Source of the DNA: JACRAO01 sp964490895
Lineage (GTDB): Bacteria; Bdellovibrionota; UBA1018
Assembly (NCBI GenBank): GCA_964490895.1
Contig: CAZBEI010000054.1
Coordinates: forward strand, 1-12,462
Reading direction: 5' to 3'
Length of the DNA: 12,462 nt
Shown: piece by piece, positions 1 through 6,216 of the stretch
Layout: every line of letters begins with the position of its first letter
Numbering within the stretch: position 1 is the first letter of the stretch
Notes under the pieces: generated by a model
What the model was told of the DNA's origin: nothing
The model's input: the letters and a program-made list of their open reading frames with translations, nothing else
Databases searched by the model: none
Program-made: the position numbers and the translations under genes

Positions 1-9
1 AGTTTTTAT

Positions 10-88
10 CCCCTAAAAATGGCAAGGCCAGAGGCAGCATGTGTGCTGCCTCTGGCCTTAAAGATGAAGAAGGGGCTCTTTTTAGGGG
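10..88 (-). repeat. 10-bp inverted repeat enclosing the terminator hairpin
   Basis: CCCCTAAAAA at 10-19 is the exact reverse complement of TTTTTAGGGG at 79-88, so the 3' hairpin (24-59) sits inside a second closing helix. The right arm is also flanked by a run of six C at 91-96 and GGGG at 72-75 (plus strand). These allow a competing hairpin in the minus-strand RNA, AAGGGG with CCCCTT. The T-run of the terminator lies inside this outer helix, so pairing here and termination may exclude each other. Confidence 0.6.
15..59 (-). terminator. Strong hairpin terminating the riboswitch RNA
   Basis: On the minus strand a perfect 16-bp stem (59-44 with 39-24) closes a 4-nt loop (40-43). Four bases later comes a run of five T (19-15). 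This is the strongest hairpin in the window and lies about 80 nt downstream of the aptamer, so it is the likely 3' end of the RNA. The gap between stem and U-run is longer than in a textbook terminator. On the plus strand no T-run follows, so it is not a terminator for plus-strand transcripts. Confidence 0.6.
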
Positions 89-139
89 AACCCCCCTTTG
101 AACTTTTGGTGGCCATTTATGGCCTTGTGTATGTTAGAC

Positions 140-248
140 ACCTCCTTTGGCAGCCCGGCTTGCGTGAACTCGTCGGGGTAAACAAGTTTTTAGCTCCGCG
201 GCTTTGCGTTCCCGGCCTTTCGGCCGGCTTACCTTTTTCAAAAGGGGT
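140..248 (-). ncRNA. Cyclic-di-GMP class I (GEMM-I) riboswitch aptamer, merRNA-like
   Basis: Read on the minus strand, this stretch has the GEMM-I core. P2 is a perfect 6-bp stem closed by a GAAA tetraloop (212-227). It is preceded by GGTAAGCC (consensus GGCAAACC) and followed by the hallmark ACGCAAAGCC (200-209). P3 is built from AGCC-G-CGG (203-196) with CCGGGCT (152-158), plus a distal 6-bp stem (183-188 with 167-172). The outer helix P1 pairs ACCCCTTT (248-241) with AAAGGAGGT (148-140), one A bulged. By gapless alignment to the Vibrio Vc2 RNA, the ligand-contacting positions G20, A47 and C92 read G, A and C, which favours c-di-GMP over the A20-type cGAMP variants. One extra A follows P2. 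In B. bacteriovorus a GEMM-I RNA of this free-standing kind (merRNA) is extremely abundant in attack phase. The full transcript probably runs from the AT-rich 300-400 region to about position 10. Aptamer identity is confident; the merRNA equivalence is inference. Confidence 0.88.
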
Positions 249-463
249 TATTTTTCGGTCTAACCACCTTCTTCAGATGACCCTAGCTCCCTGGGCCAAA
301 ACCTTTAATTAAAACTCGCTTTGTTAATAACCTCTTATAAAGTAGTTTGGCTGATAGTTGATTGATAGTCAACAGTATTTTAAGCTATTGATATATATAC
401 ATAATTTTAACTGCCTGCAGTTGTAATGCGAAGGGCAGTAGGGGCTGTTTTTGTATCATTGGG
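249..463. other. Upstream leader of the riboswitch RNA and AT-rich spacer
   Basis: No credible protein gene is visible here. Positions 246-265 can form, on the minus strand, a small hairpin (GGTTA with TAACC) that shares three bases with the 5' strand of aptamer helix P1, so the two structures compete. Positions 300-420 are very AT-rich and are the natural place for the minus-strand promoter. A TTGACT box (372-367, minus) is present, but no well-spaced good -10 box was found, and no sigma-28-type site could be matched. Confidence 0.4.
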
Positions 464-486
464 TGACCTATTTGAATGACCTATTT
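464..486 (+). repeat. Direct repeat TGACCTATTT, two copies
   Basis: The decamer TGACCTATTT occurs at 464-473 and again at 477-486, 13 bases start to start. It sits between the riboswitch RNA region and the stop codon of the broken Tat-signal frame. It may be a footprint of an old duplication or insertion, or chance in AT-rich DNA. Confidence 0.5.
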
Positions 487-760
487 TTCCTCTAGTGGGC
501 AGTTGGACCACTCTTCTTTGTAGTTTTGAAGCGGTTTTTGCCAGCCTCCTTTTGGAGTATCTTTATTCTCTGCAGCGCCCCAGTTCAGCACATTGACAGC
601 TGCGCAGTGGCCTCGGAAAAAAGGGGAGTGTGATAAGCGGGAGCGCTGTTTTGATAAATTCACGGCGTGGGAGTTTGTTTTCGTGTGCAGGAAATTTTTC
701 TAAAAAAATCGCTTTTTGTAAAACCTCGGTGAGAGATCGGTGGAGAGGAGATCGTGCCAT
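481..760 (-). pseudogene. Broken gene remnant with twin-arginine-type signal sequence
   Basis: A minus-strand frame opens with ATG at 760. It encodes a hydrophilic segment of about 30 residues beginning MARSPLHRSL, then PRREFIKTALPLITLPFF, which has the shape of a Tat signal (RRxF followed by a hydrophobic stretch). That frame stops at 563. The adjacent frame stays open from the end of the hydrophobic stretch to TAG at 481, giving a Trp-rich tail (NVLNWGAAENKD...GGWQKPL...EEWSNC). One frameshift near 605-615 would join the two into about 93 residues. An N-terminal segment before an RR signal recalls secreted flavin amine oxidases, but no FAD-binding GxGxxG segment follows, so most of such a gene would be missing. 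It could also be a small intact gene with a sequencing error, or two chance frames. No clear Shine-Dalgarno precedes the ATG. Confidence 0.35.
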
Positions 761-828
761 AAAAGAGGAAATTGTAACTGAGAATTTTGCACTGTAAAGA
801 GGTAAGTTTTAACGGTAATGATAATAAG

Positions 829-1491
829 ATGCGTCACCCTCAAGCCATCATTGTAGGCAAGCAAACCGCTCAATACGAAATTGGTCCAACTCAGAATTTT
901 GTCTATTTTGTTTTGGATTGGATAGCAAAAGAGGCCTTGATTATTGATCCTCATAGCCCGCTGCAAGAGCCACTCCAGATACTTCAAAAAAATCATTTTA
1001 AGCTCAGTCAGATTTTACTCACTCACACGCACTATGACCATGTGGATGGGGTTCCAGAGCTTGTAAAATGGAATCCTGACATTAAAATTTTAACTCATAA
1101 AGACGAGTTTCATCGCGTGCAGGAGTATGGCACGCACATTCATTTTATTCAGGATGGAGACGAGCTCCATGTTGGAGCGATAAAGATCAAAGTTTTGCAT
1201 ACTCCTGGGCACAGTGCGGGGGAATGCAGCTATTTTATCCAAGGCACGCCGCCTCATTTGTTTACCGGGGATACTCTTTTCATTAGAGATTGTGGGCGGA
1301 CGGATTTGCCAACAGGGAGTACTGAGCAAATGTTTTATTCTTTGCAAAAAATCAGGGCTTTGCCACCTGAGACTGTGATTCTGCCTGGACACCACTATAA
1401 AAAAGAATATGCAAGCGTTCTTTCGGAAGAGCTTTTACGGAGCCCTCCATTTCAGTGTAAGAGTGTGGCGGAGCTAGAGGCGCTGCCCTAA
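829..1491 (+). CDS. MBL-fold metallo-hydrolase, glyoxalase II / persulfide dioxygenase-like
   Basis: Predicted soluble 220-aa metal-dependent hydrolase or oxygenase of the metallo-beta-lactamase superfamily. The metal ligands are all present: HTHYDH at 66-71, the HTPGH histidine at 128, Asp148 in TGDTLF and His188 in PGHHY. The segment GDTLFIRDCGRTD (147-159) is typical of the hydroxyacylglutathione hydrolase / ETHE1 branch. The C-terminal glutathione-binding domain of true glyoxalase II is missing, so the substrate (thioester, persulfide or other) cannot be told. An in-frame TTG at 787 would add 14 residues, but the ATG at 829 fits where the fold normally begins. Neither start has a well-placed ribosome-binding site; AAGAGGT (797-803) is too far from the ATG. 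The gene stands alone, is divergent from the remnant to the left, and converges on def. Confidence 0.88.
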   Translation: MRHPQAIIVGKQTAQYEIGPTQNFVYFVLDWIAKEALIIDPHSPLQEPLQILQKNHFKLSQILLTHTHYDHVDGVPELVKWNPDIKILTHKDEFHRVQEYGTHIHFIQDGDELHVGAIKIKVLHTPGHSAGECSYFIQGTPPHLFTGDTLFIRDCGRTDLPTGSTEQMFYSLQKIRALPPETVILPGHHYKKEYASVLSEELLRSPPFQCKSVAELEALP

Positions 1492-1520
1492 AACTAGATG
1501 TCACTGGTTTGGGTCTATTT

Positions 1521-1540
1521 AGGTTGAAAAACCTTATTCC
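1521..1540 (+). terminator. Possible weak terminator between convergent genes
   Basis: A 5-bp hairpin, AGGTT-GAAA-AACCT (1521-1534), is followed by a T-rich stretch and lies 30 bases past the MBL-hydrolase stop codon. Its right arm reaches the stop codon of the convergent def gene. The stem is short and the T-run interrupted, so this is tentative. Confidence 0.3.
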
Positions 1541-2088
1541 TTATTTTTAGGCTGAATGTAACGGCGAAATTCGTCCGTAAAGGCTAACTCTGTTTTTCCT
1601 GGGATAGGTTTGATGAGATCTACAAATAAAATTCCGTTTAAGTGGTCGAGTTCGTGTTGAAAAACAGTGGCTAAGAAGTCTTCTGCAGTTTTGTCTTGAA
1701 TTTGCCCATCTTCGTTCCAGTATGTGATTTTGATTTTTCTTGGGCGTGATACAAGCCCTCTCAGTTCTGGAATGGAGAGGCAGCCTTCCCAATAAGACTG
1801 TTCGCTCGGGTCTAAGACCGTCACTTTTGGATTGATGTAAACTCGGAGTGGTTCGGAGCCCATGTTGGGGTAGCGTGGGTTGCCCTCAGAAAAACCTATA
1901 ACTGCTACTTGGATGGATTCGTGTATTTGGGGTGCAGCAAGGCCGAGGCCTCCAAACTCCTCCATTGTGTCTTTGAGGTCTTGGATGAGGCGTTTGAGCT
2001 CTAGAGATTGCAATTCGCTTTGAGTCACCTCTCTCGCTTTTTGTCTTAAGATGGGGTGCCCTAGTCGGGCGATTTTGCGGATTGACAT
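1534..2088 (-). CDS. def: Peptide deformylase
   Basis: Removes the N-formyl group from the initiator methionine of nascent proteins; cytoplasmic and normally essential. The 184-aa length is normal. All three deformylase motifs are present: GLGLAAPQ at 47-54, EGCLS at 101-105 with the metal ligand Cys103, and HELDH at 145-149 with ligands His145 and His149 and catalytic Glu146. The start at 2088 gives the standard N-terminus (MSIRKIARLGHPIL). Directly upstream on the coding strand lies CCTCCT rather than a Shine-Dalgarno, so ribosome binding appears weak. It is not followed by fmt, its frequent partner: the downstream neighbour is the convergent MBL-fold gene, so def is a lone gene here. Its short upstream spacer of 55 bases is shared with the divergent toxin-antitoxin unit. 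Confidence 0.96.
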   Translation of the reverse strand: MSIRKIARLGHPILRQKAREVTQSELQSLELKRLIQDLKDTMEEFGGLGLAAPQIHESIQVAVIGFSEGNPRYPNMGSEPLRVYINPKVTVLDPSEQSYWEGCLSIPELRGLVSRPRKIKITYWNEDGQIQDKTAEDFLATVFQHELDHLNGILFVDLIKPIPGKTELAFTDEFRRYIQPKNKE

Positions 2089-2143
2089 AGGAGGATCATA
2101 GCTATTTATGGGAATTTTTTAAATAGAAAATCACTTTCCTACC

Positions 2144-2533
2144 ATGAGCGGCTCGTCTGTCTTGACCCGTATAATACCCCGGCTAGAAAGTTTTAGATTT
2201 GTATTGACATTAGATATCCAACGTAAGACAATCATTTTGACGCAGTTTGTTTGGAAAGAAAGCAAAAATAAAGAAATTCAATCCAAGCGAAATGTTTCTT
2301 TTGAATTAGTATTAGAGGCATTAGCTGAAAACAAAATAGTGAACATTGTCGACAACCCAAACAGGAAATATTTTGAACAAAAAATATATATTCTAGAGCT
2401 GAATGCTTATCCGCATTTTGTACCTTTCAGAGACTTGGACGATGATACGAGAGAACTCATTACGATTATTCCATGCAGAAAACTCAAGAGAATCATGGGA
2501 GGAAAAAATGAAAAAAAAAGACAAACTGACTAG
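2144..2533 (+). CDS. BrnT-like toxin of a type II toxin-antitoxin pair
   Basis: Probable ribonuclease-type toxin of the BrnT fold. The family signature starts near residue 35: FVWKESKNKEIQSKRNVSFE, then an acidic/Asn stretch (IVDNPN), a beta-rich core and the C-terminal TIIPCRKLKR, matching the usual FxWDxxKxxxNxxKHGVSFE...IIxxRKATK plan. The first 31 residues from the only in-frame ATG (2144) have no counterpart in family members of about 90-100 aa, and no Shine-Dalgarno precedes it. A TTG at 2237, giving MTQFVW..., would produce a normal 98-aa toxin. The longest frame is reported here, but the true start is doubtful. The stop overlaps the antitoxin start by 26 bases. Toxin-first order is typical of BrnTA. 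Autoregulation by the complex is known for the family, not shown here. Confidence 0.75.
   Translation: MSGSSVLTRIIPRLESFRFVLTLDIQRKTIILTQFVWKESKNKEIQSKRNVSFELVLEALAENKIVNIVDNPNRKYFEQKIYILELNAYPHFVPFRDLDDDTRELITIIPCRKLKRIMGGKNEKKRQTD
2204..2232 (+). promoter_or_regulatory. Candidate sigma-70 promoter inside the 5' part of the toxin frame
   Basis: A perfect -35 TTGACA (2204-2209) is followed after 17 bases by GACAAT (2227-2232, 4 of 6 matches to TATAAT). A separate perfect TATAAT lies at 2170-2175 without a good -35. Promoter-like elements within the first 90 bases of the longest toxin frame suggest that the true toxin start is downstream of 2144, or that the antitoxin has its own promoter. 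Confidence 0.35.
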
Positions 2534-2876
2534 AGAAGAAAAAAATATTCTTAAAAGCTACAACCTTGGTGAATGGAAGCCTATTAAAAATCTAAGCACA
2601 GAGATCGAAAAATCAGTAAAATCAGCCCGTGCACAACTTGAGTCCATCAGAAAAGAAGCTCGCATCAGCCTCAGGCTGAACCCAATTGACATTGAGATGA
2701 TTCGTCTCAAAGCAGTTCGAGTGGGGTTACCCTATCAAACTTTACTGGCAAGCATCATCCACCAATATGCCACTGATCAGTTTGTTCGAAAAGAAACATA
2801 CGAGGAAAATATTAAAAAAATATTACTTGATGCCCTTGAAATTAAAGAAAAACTAAAACCGGCAAGTTCACGTTAA
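2508..2876 (+). CDS. CopG-type antitoxin partner (BrnA / CopG_antitoxin family)
   Basis: 122-aa antitoxin expected to bind the upstream toxin and repress the operon through a ribbon-helix-helix domain. The segment RISLRLNPIDIEMIRLKAVRVGLPYQTLLASIIHQYATDQ (about residues 48-87) has the family layout: one beta strand (ISLRL), helix, the GLPYQTLL turn, helix. The N-terminus is highly charged (Lys-rich, Glu-rich), as usual for the toxin-binding half. The ATG at 2508 is chosen because GGGAGG at 2497-2502 lies five bases before it. A longer in-frame start at 2403 would lie entirely within the toxin and adds residues foreign to the family. Translation is probably coupled to the toxin through the 26-base overlap. 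The strong ribosome-binding site, against the toxin's poor one, would favour antitoxin excess. Confidence 0.82.
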   Translation: MKKKDKLTREEKNILKSYNLGEWKPIKNLSTEIEKSVKSARAQLESIRKEARISLRLNPIDIEMIRLKAVRVGLPYQTLLASIIHQYATDQFVRKETYEENIKKILLDALEIKEKLKPASSR

Positions 2877-2968
2877 CTGGAGAGTCTCAAAGGCATCGTG
2901 GAAAACTGTGTTTGACGGGAACATCAATGGTGAAGTTGGTTGTTGTCACTGGCGAAACACCCGTGGTG
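2877..2968. other. Convergent intergenic spacer
   Basis: 92 bases between the antitoxin stop and the stop codon of the exported dikinase-like gene. Just downstream of the latter, on the minus strand, ACACC-ACG-GGTGT can form a 5-bp hairpin, but no T-run follows. No convincing terminator for either gene is seen. Confidence 0.3.
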
Positions 2969-5900
2969 TCACTTCATTTCCCCTAAGTCAGTTTTATTTT
3001 TTCCATCAGCGCTTAAGACGATAGCTTTTAGTTTTCTGACAGGCTGTTCGGGATTGCTCTCATCATAAAAAGTGGTTGCAATAAAATATCTCCAGTTTTT
3101 ATTTTCAATTTCGCGTCTATCTTCAGCACTCAAGTGATCTGCCAGCAATAAGTCGGCTCCATACTGCTCGACAAAATTATGATGGGCAGCTGCATGGACC
3201 ACTTTGAAAGGCTGAGTAAAAACTAAATTGAGAGGATGAGACAAGAGATTTGAAATCTCCATTTTATCAATTTGGATAAATTGGGTCTTATCCACTCCTC
3301 CCACAGAGGTTCGACCTTCGTAACTTAAAGAAGGGTACTTTTTGTCGGTTCCTAAAAAGGCTTTTTTTATAAGTCGAGGAACTCGGTCCATTTCTCCAGT
3401 TCCATTGTCCCAGGAAGACTCTGTTCCTGGTTGACTGTTTTGATAGGCATCTTGCTCACATTTTTCGGCTTCTGACACAAAGGAGTAACTTAATCCATAT
3501 TCCTCTCCAGTCAAGGCAGGGGCAGTTAAGTAGAGTTGAAGCGTAGTAAAGGGTTGTAATTTTCCTTCTAGAGCAGAGAGCTCTTTTGTTCTTTTTTGCT
3601 CAACCGACCAATTGAGGGTGAGGTTCCTTAATGGAGTGTCGGGTAGCTTTTGTATGTCCAATGGAAGTTTTGCACTTACAATTCTGGATTCGTATCCATT
3701 AAAAGTATCCCGCCATTCTTTTTCGTATTCTAAGGTAAGATTTTTAGTTTTATCCAAGACCTCAATCCACCCAGTACCTGTGTTCAATGAAACCCTCTCA
3801 ACGGGGTTAGGAATGCTGGGTACATCCACTACCGGTATTTCATGCAAGCCTACGGCAATTTTTATCGGAAAACTTAAGAGCATTTTTTCTAGCGCATCAG
3901 CTCTTTCCATTGGGTTTGGGCAGTAAGTGCCACTGTTTCTACTCCCAATCACTATGTTTGTTTTGTTTTTAGAGTTTCCAGCCATGTCTGGAACAAAACG
4001 TACTTGTTTGATATAAATTTTTTTACCTTCAGGGGGCTTTGAGGGGTCATTGATGAGTTTAAATTCAAAGTCAAGTTGAGCTGATCCGCGCTCTTCTTTA
4101 GGAAGAAGTTTTTCATATTGAGCATGAACTTTTTTAATAGCGTTATAAAGTTCACGATACTGCGCGTCGGGCATGACCATTCGTCCCGCAGGAGTTTCGG
4201 TGGAGCGGACTCTTAAGTCCACTCGTTCATTGTCAATAAGTACTGACTCTGGAACTTTGCCCGGGCGGCGAGCACCTGTGACGGTGTTTTCTCCTCCTGG
4301 AAAACTAGTTGCCAAAACATTAAAATTTTTAAAGCCTTGCGAGGAATTACTTTTAGAAATTGCAACACCATTGGCATCCTCATCGGACACACTTTTGTGG
4401 ACCAACACTCCCATCCCAATTGGGATTTCTTCGGCTTCATTGAGTTCTTTGATTCCAAAGTGTCGGCGAGCCAAGTAGCCTTTTGTGGTGTAAAGACTAG
4501 CCCAAACTTTTTTTAATCCTTTTATCACAGGGTCTGGTTTTTTTTTCTTTTTTTCATCACAGAGAGAAAATCCGGTTTGCTCTTCGTCACCTAGGCAAAC
4601 TCCTTCGGACTGATAAAGACCTGCGCCATTAAATTCTTTTGAGTCTTCAACATTGCTGCTTGAGCGAAGCTTCAATCGTGTGCCATTTTCTTCTTTCCAT
4701 TTTGAGGAAAGAGCAATTAAAATTTTCTTTTTTAGTGTTGGCGGTACTTCTCCCTTCTCAAGGGTATCCCTGATCTCCTGTAATTCTTCAAAAACTTCTC
4801 TCATGTTCAGTTTTTTTGAAGTTAATTTTTTTAATCTTGGAAGAATTAAAGAATAAATGGACTTGTTATTGAGTGTTCCTTCTTTCAAATAAACATGAAA
4901 AAAAGAAATAGGAATGGCCATTCCTCCTGTGACTGTATTGCCAGGAATAATTTTCATTAGCTGTGCTACATTTGCAGCTTTTGCTCCAACCAAAAGAATA
5001 TCTTTTTCCAAAGGAACACCTTTTTGAGCAAGTTTATTTAAGTCTATCACTTCCTTGGCAGATGAATTATAGGATCGTGGTGGTACGGGTTGTGGTTTCT
5101 TAAGCTCAAGGAGTTTTTCTGTCTCCTGTTCATTTAAGTCTTCTCCAGATTTAACTGTGACGTAGCAACCCATTCCGGTTTCTCCAGAAACATTGAGATA
5201 AATCGGTTTATTCAGGGCTTCGTGGTTTTTCCATTTTTTTGAATTTTGAGCATCTTTTTCAAAATAAAAGGGGCTTCCCATCATTTGGGCAAGAAGAGCA
5301 ACATGAGACGAAGGTGCTGTTTGACTTCCGGTAATCAGTCCTGCCACCATAGGGAGATCTTCTGGTACTTCGTCTAAGACTAAAATGGTCTCTTCGTTAA
5401 TTTCACCTTTTTCAAAGGCGGACTGTACCTCTGTAGATTTTAGAACTTTTACTACGCCCACACTCCAGCTGCTTGAGTAACAAGCACGAGTAGCGTTGCT
5501 TAAGGTCGTCACAACTTCGATGTTTAGTTCAGAAAATTTTTTTTGATTTTCTTCTACATATTTTCGCTGTTCTGGAGCTGGAAAATAAGAAATTTTCGAA
5601 ATTTTATCTTCTTTTTGAATTTGTTTGAGGTGTGCGATCATCCTGGACACTTCTAGGGCCTCTATTGGGTCTTTCTCAGAGCTCGAAATTTGTAAATGCA
5701 ATTTCCAGGGTGCAGCCATTGCTGTGGAGCTATCATCTTTAGGAAATAAAAGGGTACCTGATAAAATTTTTCGGCCTTCATTGTGAAGTGAAATTTCGTC
5801 AATCTCTTTGGGCGTCATCCCTTTAAAGGGGGGGAGAGTTTTTAAAAAATCAGCATGAAATTTATATTTCTGATTTTGAAAATAAGTTTTTTTATATTTT

Positions 5901-6088
5901 TTGCCTAAGTCTAATAAAATAGAAAATTTGATATAGCCTAAGTATTGAGAGTCATCGGAAGTAAATGTAAAAATATCAGTAAGATTTTTTTCAGTGATTG
6001 CTGAGTAAGAACCGGCTTCGTAGCCGTAGGCAAGAGCAGAATTTAAAAGAAAAATGAACAAACAAGTCAGTTTTTTAAAGGCATCCAT
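2969..6088 (-). CDS. Exported protein with phosphohistidine swivel and PEP-synthase/dikinase ATP-binding domains
   Basis: 1039 aa. It starts at 6088 rather than 6103 because GAGGG lies eight bases before this ATG and the N-terminus then becomes a clean Sec signal (MDAFKKLTCLFIFLLNSALAYG). Residues about 230-305 look like a PEP-utiliser swivel domain: LVLDEVPEDL...GSQTAPSSHVALLA, with His262 as the likely phosphohistidine. Residues about 365-700 match the dikinase/PEP-synthase ATP-binding fold: LVGAKAANVAQL, LRSSSNVEDS...GAGLYQS, KVWASLYTTKGYLARRHFG, MGVLVHKSVSDEDANGV, LDFEF and IKQVRFVP. No C-terminal PEP/pyruvate barrel follows; the last 330 or so residues are beta-rich and unrecognised. Swivel-before-ATP order is that of glucan water dikinases rather than PEP synthase. 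Export is odd for an ATP user: the target may lie outside the cell, for example in prey, or the fold may be repurposed. The substrate is unknown. Confidence 0.82.
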   Translation of the reverse strand: MDAFKKLTCLFIFLLNSALAYGYEAGSYSAITEKNLTDIFTFTSDDSQYLGYIKFSILLDLGKKYKKTYFQNQKYKFHADFLKTLPPFKGMTPKEIDEISLHNEGRKILSGTLLFPKDDSSTAMAAPWKLHLQISSSEKDPIEALEVSRMIAHLKQIQKEDKISKISYFPAPEQRKYVEENQKKFSELNIEVVTTLSNATRACYSSSWSVGVVKVLKSTEVQSAFEKGEINEETILVLDEVPEDLPMVAGLITGSQTAPSSHVALLAQMMGSPFYFEKDAQNSKKWKNHEALNKPIYLNVSGETGMGCYVTVKSGEDLNEQETEKLLELKKPQPVPPRSYNSSAKEVIDLNKLAQKGVPLEKDILLVGAKAANVAQLMKIIPGNTVTGGMAIPISFFHVYLKEGTLNNKSIYSLILPRLKKLTSKKLNMREVFEELQEIRDTLEKGEVPPTLKKKILIALSSKWKEENGTRLKLRSSSNVEDSKEFNGAGLYQSEGVCLGDEEQTGFSLCDEKKKKKPDPVIKGLKKVWASLYTTKGYLARRHFGIKELNEAEEIPIGMGVLVHKSVSDEDANGVAISKSNSSQGFKNFNVLATSFPGGENTVTGARRPGKVPESVLIDNERVDLRVRSTETPAGRMVMPDAQYRELYNAIKKVHAQYEKLLPKEERGSAQLDFEFKLINDPSKPPEGKKIYIKQVRFVPDMAGNSKNKTNIVIGSRNSGTYCPNPMERADALEKMLLSFPIKIAVGLHEIPVVDVPSIPNPVERVSLNTGTGWIEVLDKTKNLTLEYEKEWRDTFNGYESRIVSAKLPLDIQKLPDTPLRNLTLNWSVEQKRTKELSALEGKLQPFTTLQLYLTAPALTGEEYGLSYSFVSEAEKCEQDAYQNSQPGTESSWDNGTGEMDRVPRLIKKAFLGTDKKYPSLSYEGRTSVGGVDKTQFIQIDKMEISNLLSHPLNLVFTQPFKVVHAAAHHNFVEQYGADLLLADHLSAEDRREIENKNWRYFIATTFYDESNPEQPVRKLKAIVLSADGKNKTDLGEMK

Positions 6089-6142
6089 TTCAATGACCCT
6101 CATATTGAAAGGCAGTTCTTGTGACGCACTGGGCTGTGGTTG

Positions 6143-6171
6143 GGGATAGATCTTTTATATATTTTAGTCAA
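6143..6171 (-). promoter_or_regulatory. Candidate promoter of the exported dikinase-like gene
   Basis: On the minus strand TTGACT (6171-6166) is followed after 17 bases by TATCCC (6148-6143). The AT-rich run between them (6150-6165) contains TATATA. It lies about 55 bases before the start codon, in the 128-base gap after the small upstream gene. The -10 box is poor, so the call is tentative. Confidence 0.28.
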
Positions 6172-6216
6172 GCTAACTTTAAATCAATGAAATCGGAGAA
6201 TTGATTATCCTTCGCG

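Noticed and set aside
24..59. The 16-bp hairpin as a mobile-element end (IS200/IS605-like or REP)
   Set aside because: It is explained better as the 3' hairpin of the riboswitch RNA, and no transposase or second copy is present in the window.
140..300. tRNA, tmRNA, RNase P RNA or SRP RNA
   Set aside because: No T-loop GTTCRANNC, no RNase P GAGGAAAGTCCG block and no SRP GNAR tetraloop domain; GEMM-I elements account for the conserved bases.
19..312. 97-residue plus-strand frame across the left end
   Set aside because: It runs antisense through the GEMM-I aptamer and terminator hairpin; its composition follows the RNA structure and it has no ribosome-binding site.
700..996. 98-residue minus-strand frame overlapping the MBL-fold gene start
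   Set aside because: Antisense shadow of a well-supported gene, with no family resemblance.
2090..2095. AGGAGG on the plus strand just right of def as a ribosome-binding site
   Set aside because: The only ATG close by (2107) gives a four-codon frame; the motif lies on the wrong strand for def.
2403..2507. N-terminal extension of the antitoxin
   Set aside because: It lies wholly within the toxin gene in another frame; the ATG at 2508 has a strong Shine-Dalgarno and the family-like N-terminus.
3612..4856. Several plus-strand and alternative minus-strand frames within the large exported-protein gene
   Set aside because: Shadows of the 1039-aa coding sequence, without ribosome-binding sites or recognisable domains.
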